Shown one piece after another: positions 14,227 to 21,603 of a stretch of 21,603 nt of DNA (positions are counted from its first letter, which is position 1; each line of letters starts with the position of its first letter). The stretch comes from CAZVWW01 sp964631265. GTDB lineage: Bacteria > Thermotogota > Thermotogae > MWEM01. Below the pieces are notes generated by a model. The model worked only from the letters and a program-made list of their open reading frames with translations. It was not told the DNA's origin and made no database searches. The stretch is from the NCBI GenBank assembly GCA_964631265.1, contig CAZVWW010000028.1:1-21603 (forward strand), in the 5' to 3' direction. The position numbers and the translations under genes were made by a program.

Positions 14227-15366
14227 ATGATATTGGAAGCAATCATTGAATGGTTTATTTATTCTAATCTTGCATTTGTCAATATGATGGGGCAATATTT
14301 TGAACATGAGGGGTTCAACCCGGTTCAACTTGGCGCGTTGATGGCCGTTGTTCCGTCGCTTGCGCTTGTTGCCAACCCCTTTTGGTTCTGGGTCAAAAAG
14401 AAATTCGGTGAAAAAAAGACGGTTGGTATCATCACCTTTATTCCGGCTGTGACCTGCTGGGGAATCTTCTTACTGCCGGGATTTATTCCCAAGTTAATCG
14501 GTCTTGTCGGCTACGGGTTCTTTGCGACCTCTGTAGTTCCGCTTACCGAGGCCGGTGTCATGAACTCACTCATGAACAAGGGAATCCACCTCGACAGATC
14601 AAGGATGCTGGGAACTGTGGGTTTTTCTTCAACGGCGTTGCTGCTTGGTTTTGTGATCGGGTTTGGCTATCATATGATGTTTGTTGTCGTCACAGTTGCC
14701 CTCCTTGCCGCTTTTTTCTTCTCGAGGAGATTGAAGTTACCCGATAAGATGAGTGAGAAGAAGTACCGCTCAGATGAAAACGGGAGTATAAAGGTCTTTG
14801 TCATCATGTTGATAACCGCTATGCTCGGGATTATGAATGCCTCTTTCTGCGGAGCCTTTCTACCGGTTCTGGTCTCTGATAGGGGGTATCCTGAAAATAT
14901 TGTCGGCATCAGTTTTGCCGTCCTTTCGATATCCGAGGTCCCCTTTCTATTCTTTGCAAAGTCGATCATCAATAAAATGGGCAATATCTTTCTTCTGACG
15001 ACGGGTATCTTTGCAGTGGCCTTAAGGGTCTTATTGACCCCTTTAACCGTATCGCCGTTAACCCTTGTACTCGTCCATATCCTGCACGGGTGGAATTATA
15101 TCGTGATCTATTACTCGATATTCAATTATATTCACTTCAAGCTCAAGGAAAAGCATCTGAATAAAGCACAGGCCACCTTCTGGATGGTGATTCAGGGCGG
15201 CGGTTTTCTCAGCGGCTATCTGGGCGGTGGATTCCTGGTCGATGCCCTGGGTTTGTATAATGCGTATTACACCTTTGGCACCATCAGTTTGCTCTATTCA
15301 ATTCCTTTGTTTGTCTGGAGTTTCTTTGATATCAGAAAAAGAAAATTAAGAGCTGGAGGTCATTGA
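14227..15366 (+). CDS. MFS transporter (MFS_1-like / LacY-nucleoside symporter group)
   Basis: A 379-residue polytopic membrane protein with 11-12 predicted helices. DRSRMLGTVGFSSTALLLGF (about 122-141) corresponds to the conserved R-x-W/L-G-S-x-GF stretch at the fourth helix of the MFS_1-like group. That group includes LacY-type sugar and nucleoside symporters and 3-phenylpropionate permeases. The central loop (about 168-190, charged) separates two six-helix halves, and QATFWMVIQGGGFLSGYLGGGFLVD marks the helix 10-11 region. The first helix starts almost at residue 5, so the N-terminus is short but seems complete. AAGGA lies 7 bases before the ATG. Operon context with a sugar-phosphate-type HAD enzyme suggests uptake of a small organic solute (inference). 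Confidence 0.88.
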   Translation: MILEAIIEWFIYSNLAFVNMMGQYFEHEGFNPVQLGALMAVVPSLALVANPFWFWVKKKFGEKKTVGIITFIPAVTCWGIFLLPGFIPKLIGLVGYGFFATSVVPLTEAGVMNSLMNKGIHLDRSRMLGTVGFSSTALLLGFVIGFGYHMMFVVVTVALLAAFFFSRRLKLPDKMSEKKYRSDENGSIKVFVIMLITAMLGIMNASFCGAFLPVLVSDRGYPENIVGISFAVLSISEVPFLFFAKSIINKMGNIFLLTTGIFAVALRVLLTPLTVSPLTLVLVHILHGWNYIVIYYSIFNYIHFKLKEKHLNKAQATFWMVIQGGGFLSGYLGGGFLVDALGLYNAYYTFGTISLLYSIPLFVWSFFDIRKRKLRAGGH

Positions 15367-15367
15367 G

Positions 15368-16585
15368 TTGAAAGTTAGAAGAGAGTTCATCACCTATCCC
15401 GTCATTTTAATCCTCCTCGGAGTCCTGCTTTATTTTCTATCGATGTTCTGGATGGATTTTTTGTACAGACCCACTATTAAAAAGGAGATTGACGGGTTCC
15501 TGTTAAGTGCCGAAAATACCCATGCACCGGAAAATGAAAATGATACTTCACAAAAGGAAAAGTTCGAGCGGTTCTCTCAGGCTATACATGAGGGTGTCTC
15601 TGAACTCCCTCTGTTCTTCAGCCACTTTGACTATTACGAAAAAATCGCCCCGGCTTTCAAAGCGTTTGAGGATCCGATGACCTACCTTGGTTTTTGGGAG
15701 GGTCAGATGCACTCAAGTTTTACATTACCGATCATCATGCAGTACAGAAACGGAGAGTTACTTGCAAAGTCAACACATGCCAATCTCATCCCCGGGGGTT
15801 CTATCTTAAAAAGCATGAATGGAAAACCTGTAGAGGAAATCCTGGATCAATACAAGTCATTTGTTTACGGGGCTTCAGAGGAAGAGACTAAATACTGGCT
15901 TGTTGAACGAGAGATTCTGAATTTCCTGCCTGAATTCTCGGATGACAAGGTTTATAATATTGACTATACGCATAACGGAGAAGCCGGAAGCAGAAAGATC
16001 GAGAGGATTCCCTGGACAGAATACAAGAGCTGGCGGGATAGGGTGACTGAAAAAAAGTTTGAAAAGTTTGATTCAGATAATAAAACGGTTATCAAGGTCT
16101 ATGATTTCAGAATGGACCCTGAGGAGACATCAGCATTTAGAAAGATGCTCGAAGAGACAGTCATTGGTGGAGCTCAGAAGCTGACAATAGACCTGACAGA
16201 TGCAAAAGGGGAGGGGTCCAATTACTATCCCGTTCAGCTGCTTCTGTCATTCATCTCTGAAAAAAAGGGGTTTTTGATCCCTGTGCAATTGACAAGATAT
16301 CGAAAAGCCACGGATCTCCTTTCGGTGATTCCGCAGGAAACGGTCTTTGAGGGAGAGTTGAAGATTCTGGTTTCTGCCTGCAGTATCTGGCCGCATACAA
16401 AAGCCGCCATTCTCTTCTGTTATCGGAATGATGTCGGTAAAATCGTAGGCGAGGCGCCGATTGCCAAACCTGATTTTTATTCCAACCCGACAAGCATGAA
16501 TCTGCCTAATTCTTATTTTATTCCTAAGATTTGCAGGCAGCATAATCTTTTTGGGCTTGAGAGTTTTAGCGGTATTGTTCAGTGA
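15368..16585 (+). CDS. Membrane-anchored S41 peptidase-like protein, probably inactive
   Basis: A 405-residue protein with an N-terminal anchor (hydrophobic residues 10-29) and an extracytoplasmic body. IPGGSILKSMNGKPVEEIL (about 141-160) is PDZ-like, as in C-terminal processing and tricorn-type peptidases. Residues about 240-375 follow the S41 fold (KVYDFRM, then ELKILVSACS, then GKIVGEAP). Where S41 enzymes have F-S-x-A-E with the catalytic serine, this protein has W-P-H-T-K-A-A, so the nucleophile seems lost. It may be a pseudoenzyme or use another residue. TTG at 15368 is the start, with GGAGGT 7 bases upstream. It begins one base after the MFS stop codon, so it is translationally coupled and probably accessory to the transporter. 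The family call is by eye and moderate. Confidence 0.7.
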   Translation: MKVRREFITYPVILILLGVLLYFLSMFWMDFLYRPTIKKEIDGFLLSAENTHAPENENDTSQKEKFERFSQAIHEGVSELPLFFSHFDYYEKIAPAFKAFEDPMTYLGFWEGQMHSSFTLPIIMQYRNGELLAKSTHANLIPGGSILKSMNGKPVEEILDQYKSFVYGASEEETKYWLVEREILNFLPEFSDDKVYNIDYTHNGEAGSRKIERIPWTEYKSWRDRVTEKKFEKFDSDNKTVIKVYDFRMDPEETSAFRKMLEETVIGGAQKLTIDLTDAKGEGSNYYPVQLLLSFISEKKGFLIPVQLTRYRKATDLLSVIPQETVFEGELKILVSACSIWPHTKAAILFCYRNDVGKIVGEAPIAKPDFYSNPTSMNLPNSYFIPKICRQHNLFGLESFSGIVQ

Positions 16586-16605
16586 GTTCTAGCGGATAAA
16601 GCGGA

Positions 16606-16626
16606 AAACACCCGGGGGGGGTGTTT
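16606..16626 (+). terminator. Hairpin after the S41-like gene, possible terminator
   Basis: AAACACCC (16606-16613) pairs with GGGTGTTT (16619-16626) around a loop of five G. It lies 20 bases after the stop codon and ends in TTT. It could terminate the operon, but the T-tract is short. Confidence 0.5.
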
Positions 16627-16638
16627 AGTGAATTATAC

Positions 16639-16662
16639 GCTCCGACCCGGGGGGGTCGGAGC
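16639..16662. repeat. Second G-loop hairpin sharing the ACCCGGGGGGGT core
   Basis: GCTCCGACCC (16639-16648) pairs perfectly with GGGTCGGAGC (16653-16662) around GGGG. Its core is the same ACCCGGGGGGGT as in the hairpin 13 bases earlier, but with different outer stem bases. The role is unknown. Confidence 0.6.
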
Positions 16663-16690
16663 GAGGATTGAAGAGGGGGGTAGGGACGAG

Positions 16691-16790
16691 NNNNNNNNNN
16701 NNNNNNNNNNNNNNNNNNNNNNNNNNNNNNNNNNNNNNNNNNNNNNNNNNNNNNNNNNNNNNNNNNNNNNNNNNNNNNNNNNNNNNNNNN
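16691..16790. other. Assembly gap of 100 N
   Basis: Exactly 100 undetermined bases, the usual placeholder for a scaffold join of unknown size. Sequence to the left and right may not be truly adjacent, so gene order across this point is provisional. The reading frame spanning it (16628-16831) is not a real gene. Confidence 0.99.
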
Positions 16791-16792
16791 TT

Positions 16793-16826
16793 AAAAAACG
16801 GAGAGATCGTTCGGTCTCTCCGTTTT
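16793..16826 (-). terminator. Terminator of the giant protease gene
   Basis: AAAACGGAGAGA (16795-16806) and TCTCTCCGTTTT (16815-16826) form a 12-bp perfect stem with an 8-nt loop. On the minus strand it is followed by a run of T and lies 19 bases after the stop codon at 16845. It is A/T-flanked on both sides and could work in both directions. Confidence 0.9.
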
Positions 16827-16844
16827 GTTAGTTGATTGTCAGAA

Positions 16845-19800
16845 TCAGGGGATGCCCACGAATTCTATGCTTGATCCGGCGTTACCCGGATCGGAATAGG
16901 CATCCGTAAGGCCTTTGATGATTCCGCCGCCGCCCCGTAGATTTCTACTTGAGCCTGTATAGAGAGGGGTTGTAATGGAGTTGAAAGCCGCCTCTCCTTC
17001 AAAGCCGTAATCGCCCGTGTTTTCCTTAAGCACCATGGCAATCCGCCAATCGGTCATGAAGTCGCCAAAGGATTTCCCGCCTTTGTAATTGTTCAGGACA
17101 TTTTGAATCGCCCTGTAATCGTTGGCGTTGTCTGTGATGATCTCGCCGTAAATGGCATTCCCCTGCCCCATCTGTGTTCTGACGTACTGCATGAAGAGGT
17201 ATGAAAGGGAATAGTTCGCCAGTGTTTCTCCCTCGCTGTCCCAATAGAGCAGAGAATGGCCGTCCCGGATTCCCGGGGAGGAATTGTAATAGCTGATTCT
17301 TGAGCTGACGCTCTGCGGTCCGTAGATCAAATGCTCGGCGGCCATTGAAAGGCCTTCGTCCATCCAGAGGGACATTGAATCGGTGCCTTCAACGAGGACA
17401 TTACGGTTGAAATTCACCATATGCTGAAATTCATGGGCCAGCGTGGAATAAGCTTTAGAAACATCAACCGGATCGGATTTCGGGTAATGCATGGTTGGAT
17501 AGGTGTCGATGTAGAAGATCTCCATTTCGTTGCTTCCCTCATAAATTGAGTAAAGGTCACCCGCCCAGAAATAACCGCCGGTATAACTCCCGGTTGTCTC
17601 AAAATTGTCTTGAATATCGTAAACGAGTATGGCGACCTTTCCGTCGTTGTTGACATCGGAAGGTGTGTAGAAATTTCCGGTGATGGCCGGATAGATGACG
17701 GCGTCAAATTCATCAGCCATCTGTTGTGCCCTGGAGGTGTTTATCTCCGAGGTGTTCCCGGCCCATATCTTGCTGTGGGCACCCTCCGCCTGAAGTGTTG
17801 CCGTTATCTGCTCATTGGCCCCTGTCTTGAAGTTATAGGTGTTGAAGACCTTTGTATCTCCAACACTCCTTTTTGTAACGGTTTTATTCACAATCTTGTC
17901 TCTTGACATGTCAAAGTCAATATCCGGACTTGGATCGACTCTGTAAGCGTCAAGCGGCAGACCTCGCGGCATTGAAAATTCCTTGCGGGGTTGAACCGGT
18001 CTTCGCTGGGAGATTAGGGAACCTGTGTATTGCGTTGTCTCGCCGTCGTTGGATTCGTTGTTGATCAGCAGGTAATTGCCGGTATACGGTGATTCAAAGT
18101 CCACCCCGCTCTGCTGCTCATCGTCTATAACCGAAAAACTCCACAGGGCACCTTCTGTTTCCCCGTATTCATTCTTTGCCACGATTTTCCAGTAATACGT
18201 GCTGCCTTTTTCCAGTGTTTGCGGTGAATAGTCATTTCCCGTTTGATTCTCTGATACCAGGGTGGGGGATTCATCTGCCCCGAAATAGACATCGTACTGG
18301 GTGGCTCCCGAAGAGGTCCATGAAAGGGCGGGGCTTTGACTCTCTATGACAGCACCGTTTGAAGGCGTTGGGCTTGAGGGGGAAGATGGGGGACTCTCAG
18401 GCGTTTCTGTTTCCCCGGTCCAGGCCTTATCGATGTACATATTGCCCCAGGTCACGTAGATTTCAATGGTGTTTTCACCCGTGGTGAAATCACTCTCGGG
18501 GATTTGATAGACCATCCAGCTTTGATCGATTGCGCCGTAATAGGCCAGTTGATCGTTGATATAGATATAGAGTTCTGCGTCGTTCCCCCAGCTCTTAACG
18601 CCATAGGCATTAAAGGAAAAGTTTCGTTGACCGTTGAATGTGAAAAAGAGAGAGCCGTATTCTTCGACAATCCAGTGAGGGGGATTCTGATTGACGGTAT
18701 CAAAATAGGAAGAGAGGTAATCAAATTCAATATCGCCTGTTATCTGCGGGGTGCTTGATCGCAGGATGACCTCCGCGTCGGTTCCGCTGACGGTGTTGTC
18801 TTCTGTTGTAAATTGCCAGACGGGGCCGGTCGTTGTCCCGTTTGAATTAGCGGCTACGATCTGCCAGTAATAGGTGGTATTGTTCTCCAGTGTACCGGGA
18901 TTGTAACTGTTGAAGCTCTGGTTTGACACCACCAAAGGGGGCTCCTCAGAAGCACCGAAATAGATATCGTATGCATCAGCCTCTGATGAGTGCCATGATA
19001 AAGACTGATTGAGCGAGACATTCTCAGCGTTATTTGCAGGCACGGGGTCTGAGGGGCTTGCAGGTGGATTATCATCCGTTGTTGAGAATTCACCGATTAT
19101 AAATTGAGAATTGGTGTGATTACCCTGTACTGTCTGTGTCTCTCCGTAATTGCTTTGGATGTATTGCTGAACCTTGTCTTTTGAATAATGATAGATCTCG
19201 GGATATGTGATCTCGGAATCGTTGACACCACCGGGGCCATACCCATCGGCGTTGTATGTATAATCAAAGGTCCCGCCGGGGTTGTTTTCACCGACATGCC
19301 CCATCCCGTCAGCGAAGAAGAAGGAGAGGAATCCGTTGTTGAGATTGCCGTCCTCGTTCGAGTATTCATTAATCGCTGAACCGGTCAGAACATAATATTC
19401 ATATTCCGAGTTGTAACTGCCTCTTGAAGTCGTTTTTTCCCGGAAGGCATTAATAACGCCTTCACGGAACCTTTCGGCGTTCTCAATCCGTTCCTGCCGT
19501 GTCATTTCTCTGCCGATGACCAGATTGGCAAATCCGCCTGATTCACAGGCATCAATGACGACAACCTTGGTCCCGTTGATCTGATCCAGCTCTGTCCTGA
19601 GCTCGCTCATACTCATATCACCGCCGTTTGACAGATACAGTCTGGATTCTCCGTTGGCATAATAACCGTGTCCGGAGTAATGGAAGAAAAAGATGTCCTC
19701 TGGCGTGCTGTTACTTGAATATGCGGAGAGTTCTGATACGATGCCGGATTCATTGACCGTTCCTGTTAATAGTTGAACGTCATAGGCGTTTGAGAAGTTC

Positions 19801-21603
19801 TCCAGGACGGTTTGAATATCCCTTGCATCATCATCCGTCGCGTGTAGATCACTATCTCCACCCCCGTAATCATTGACTCCGATAAGCAGTCCTCTTTGTG
19901 CCGGTTCTCCTTCAGGAGCATCCTGAACAGTGAAATGCCATACGGCACTGGAAGTTCTGCCACCCCGGCCATCTTCTGCAACGACTTTCCAGTAATATTG
20001 TGTTGAATAAGAAAGGTCGCTGATGTTAAGACTGGTGCCCGCTATTTCTCCCCGTTTTGTTGCGGGAGATGGGGATTTATCCAGGTAAACCACATAGGAA
20101 ACAGCATCATCATCCGGATCCGTGACCGCATCCCATGAGAGTGTGGGACTTCTTGAGATCTCTGTCCCGTTATCCACTGGATTCGGATTAACGGGCTCTG
20201 ACGGGGGATTGTTCTCAGTCTTTTCCGTCTTGAACGTCCATATCTCACTTGTTGTTGCATTGGATTCGGGATCTTTTGCGACCACCCGCCACCAGTAATC
20301 CGTATCCTCACTCAGTTCCTGCACCGTGTACGTGGTCTGATTCAGGTTTGAAATATAAAGGGCTGGATTCTGATCACTGGAGAGGTAGAGATCGTAAGTT
20401 ATGATTCCCCCTTCTGGATCGGACGATGATCCCCATGATAATTCGACCGTTGTTGCAACATCTTCTGTTAAATCCTGCGGTGACGGGTTGGTGGGAGGAC
20501 TTGGTGGCAGATTATCATCATCTTTGGTTTCAAATCTCCAAATATCGCCTGAACTGGTATTACCCGTAGAATCCTCGGCGATGACCTTCCAGTAATAAGT
20601 TGTTGAAAATTCCAGGCCGGATAGAACCATGATCGGATCATTAGTGGTGCCAATCAGGTTCGATGGGTCTGGATTGGTCCCCATGTAAACCCGATAATTG
20701 ATTGCGTCTCCTTCCGGGTCAGTACACTCTTCCCATTCAAGAGTCGGGGCTACTGATGTATTCTTTGCCCCTGTAACAGGCTTGGGATTGGCTGGTTTGG
20801 TCGGTGGATAATTGAATTCCGGTGGTTTGGATTCGCCGTAATTAGTTGCAAAGACTGAGAAATCAAGGATATCCACTTTGCCATCGGGATTCGGCTTGTC
20901 ATAGATGCCGCTCCACTCTCCCTGGAAATAATTCCGGGCCGGGCCGATATCGTAGAGCACGTTGTAATTACCCTCTCCGGCATTAGTGTTGTAATGTTGA
21001 GCGAAGCGACTGAAATCATAGATGTTAATGATGTCGTCCTGATTGAAATCTCCGAGAAAAACCGGTTGCAGATTGTCTGTGACAGTGACTTTCCCGGATG
21101 TGAACACCGAACTCATGACTGATCCGGTTTCGTCGAGAGCTGTTGTGTCGGTGAAATAAAGGGTTGAATCGCCGGTTTTGGAAAGGGTTTCGAACCGGAT
21201 TTTGATAACGGTCTCTTCTGAAATGTCGATGGGGTTGTTCAGCGCAACAGATATATCGATTGTGTTTCCGGTTTTTTCAATGAGGGGGAGGGCATTTGAG
21301 AATACTCCGGTTAAGACAATCTGATCCGATGCGTAATCGGGATCGAGTCTCATGAAGGAACTGTCATAATGCATGGTCCATTCGACGGCGCTCAATCCGT
21401 TGATTGCCTTTGCAGCAATTGAGAGTTCAAAGCTCTCTCCGGGTCCCACGGTTGTGTCAATCACGCTGAATCCATCGGGGAGGGGATAGGATGCTCGTTT
21501 CGAATCATCTTGTGGAACGGAATTGATCGCAACAATATCATCCGGTTTGAGATCGTTTGTGGTCAATAAACGTTCTCCTGCCCGGATAAGACCCGTCTCT
21601 TTT
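16845..21603 (-). CDS. Giant multidomain protein: cohesin, dockerin, FN3 repeats, caspase-like C14 and M30-like zinc metallopeptidase (5'-partial)
   Basis: At least 1585 residues; the frame stays open to the right edge, so the true start and any signal peptide lie outside. Numbering is from the TTG at 21566. Domains: cohesin-like 30-165; dockerin-like 170-246 (GDFNQDDIINIYDF and NPDGKVDILDF, calcium loops); FN3-like repeats 254-347, 355-447, 455-547, 835-922 and 1057-1146, each with a YYWKVVA-type strand; caspase/C14 557-825 with H633 in YSGHG and C674 in DACESGG; jelly-roll-like 930-1052; metallopeptidase 1155-1573 with HEFQH (1378-1382) and third-ligand candidate E1404 in WMDEG, plus DVNNDGKVAIL, typical of M30 hyicolysin-like enzymes. 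Both catalytic sites look intact. Probably secreted and cell-surface or matrix-associated. No sorting signal is seen at the C-terminus (ends VGIP). Monocistronic as far as visible. Confidence 0.9.
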   Translation of the reverse strand, partial: KETGLIRAGERLLTTNDLKPDDIVAINSVPQDDSKRASYPLPDGFSVIDTTVGPGESFELSIAAKAINGLSAVEWTMHYDSSFMRLDPDYASDQIVLTGVFSNALPLIEKTGNTIDISVALNNPIDISEETVIKIRFETLSKTGDSTLYFTDTTALDETGSVMSSVFTSGKVTVTDNLQPVFLGDFNQDDIINIYDFSRFAQHYNTNAGEGNYNVLYDIGPARNYFQGEWSGIYDKPNPDGKVDILDFSVFATNYGESKPPEFNYPPTKPANPKPVTGAKNTSVAPTLEWEECTDPEGDAINYRVYMGTNPDPSNLIGTTNDPIMVLSGLEFSTTYYWKVIAEDSTGNTSSGDIWRFETKDDDNLPPSPPTNPSPQDLTEDVATTVELSWGSSSDPEGGIITYDLYLSSDQNPALYISNLNQTTYTVQELSEDTDYWWRVVAKDPESNATTSEIWTFKTEKTENNPPSEPVNPNPVDNGTEISRSPTLSWDAVTDPDDDAVSYVVYLDKSPSPATKRGEIAGTSLNISDLSYSTQYYWKVVAEDGRGGRTSSAVWHFTVQDAPEGEPAQRGLLIGVNDYGGGDSDLHATDDDARDIQTVLENFSNAYDVQLLTGTVNESGIVSELSAYSSNSTPEDIFFFHYSGHGYYANGESRLYLSNGGDMSMSELRTELDQINGTKVVVIDACESGGFANLVIGREMTRQERIENAERFREGVINAFREKTTSRGSYNSEYEYYVLTGSAINEYSNEDGNLNNGFLSFFFADGMGHVGENNPGGTFDYTYNADGYGPGGVNDSEITYPEIYHYSKDKVQQYIQSNYGETQTVQGNHTNSQFIIGEFSTTDDNPPASPSDPVPANNAENVSLNQSLSWHSSEADAYDIYFGASEEPPLVVSNQSFNSYNPGTLENNTTYYWQIVAANSNGTTTGPVWQFTTEDNTVSGTDAEVILRSSTPQITGDIEFDYLSSYFDTVNQNPPHWIVEEYGSLFFTFNGQRNFSFNAYGVKSWGNDAELYIYINDQLAYYGAIDQSWMVYQIPESDFTTGENTIEIYVTWGNMYIDKAWTGETETPESPPSSPSSPTPSNGAVIESQSPALSWTSSGATQYDVYFGADESPTLVSENQTGNDYSPQTLEKGSTYYWKIVAKNEYGETEGALWSFSVIDDEQQSGVDFESPYTGNYLLINNESNDGETTQYTGSLISQRRPVQPRKEFSMPRGLPLDAYRVDPSPDIDFDMSRDKIVNKTVTKRSVGDTKVFNTYNFKTGANEQITATLQAEGAHSKIWAGNTSEINTSRAQQMADEFDAVIYPAITGNFYTPSDVNNDGKVAILVYDIQDNFETTGSYTGGYFWAGDLYSIYEGSNEMEIFYIDTYPTMHYPKSDPVDVSKAYSTLAHEFQHMVNFNRNVLVEGTDSMSLWMDEGLSMAAEHLIYGPQSVSSRISYYNSSPGIRDGHSLLYWDSEGETLANYSLSYLFMQYVRTQMGQGNAIYGEIITDNANDYRAIQNVLNNYKGGKSFGDFMTDWRIAMVLKENTGDYGFEGEAAFNSITTPLYTGSSRNLRGGGGIIKGLTDAYSDPGNAGSSIEFVGIP

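Noticed and set aside
16628..16831. Open frame of 67 codons spanning the N run
   Set aside because: Half of it consists of undetermined bases, and the rest falls in G-rich hairpins and the protease terminator.
21564..21566. TTG as the true start of the giant protease, with AGGAG 8 bases upstream
   Set aside because: The frame is open to the window edge, the first residues (TTNDLKPDD) are no signal peptide, and a protein of this architecture should be exported. The AGGAG is probably part of coding sequence (RAGER).

Overview
The window is a bacterial chromosomal segment in scaffolded draft form, with a 100-base run of N at 16691-16790. Gene density is high, base composition is moderate, and Shine-Dalgarno sites are often strong (AGGAGG, GGAGGG, AAGGGGG). 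Several genes start with TTG or GTG, and many promoters look like extended -10 elements (TGnTATAAT). These traits fit a Firmicutes-like lineage or a related deep branch such as Thermotogota. The BMP-type binding protein has a signal peptide without a lipobox cysteine, which hints at an envelope that retains soluble exported proteins. The phylum cannot be fixed from the window alone.

Layout. (1) 44-355: a small four-helix membrane protein, ending in a strong terminator shared with converging genes. (2) Minus strand 2394-412: an FAD oxidoreductase of the glycerol-3-phosphate dehydrogenase type with a C-terminal BFD-like [2Fe-2S] domain, followed by a half-size EamA transporter. (3) 2651-3775: a cytoplasmic protein with a SAP/Rho-N-like element. 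(4) Minus strand 6040-3852: a membrane-anchored alpha/beta hydrolase, then an NmrA-type reductase. (5) 6089-6177: an 84-bp near-perfect palindrome built from tandem 16-bp units (REPIN-like). It lies between divergent promoters, and a decayed partial copy sits at 3790-3813. (6) 6340-7993: a coupled methyltransferase and double-GNAT acetyltransferase pair.

(7) 8118-13502: a soluble GAF-PAS-PAS hybrid histidine kinase, an orphan BMP-family binding protein, a reductive-dehalogenase/QueG-like iron-sulfur protein, a SlyD-type FKBP isomerase and a 47-residue ORF, closed by a terminator. All point the same way with short gaps, so they may form one sensing and redox unit. (8) 13614-16585: a tight operon of a HAD phosphatase, an MFS transporter and a membrane-anchored S41-like protein that appears to lack the catalytic serine. 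(9) 16606-16662: two G-rich hairpins sharing one core, next to the assembly gap.

(10) Minus strand, from beyond the right edge down to 16845: a giant secreted-type protein, at least 1585 residues. It combines a cohesin-like domain, dockerin-like repeats, five fibronectin-III-like repeats, a caspase-type (C14) domain with an intact His/Cys dyad, a jelly-roll-like segment and an M30-like zinc metallopeptidase with HEFQH. This double-protease architecture is the most striking item in the window. No CRISPR array, tRNA, rRNA, transposase or phage gene was seen. No gene-free stretch exceeds 300 bases; the longest, 6041-6339, holds the palindrome, two divergent promoters and an untranslated leader.
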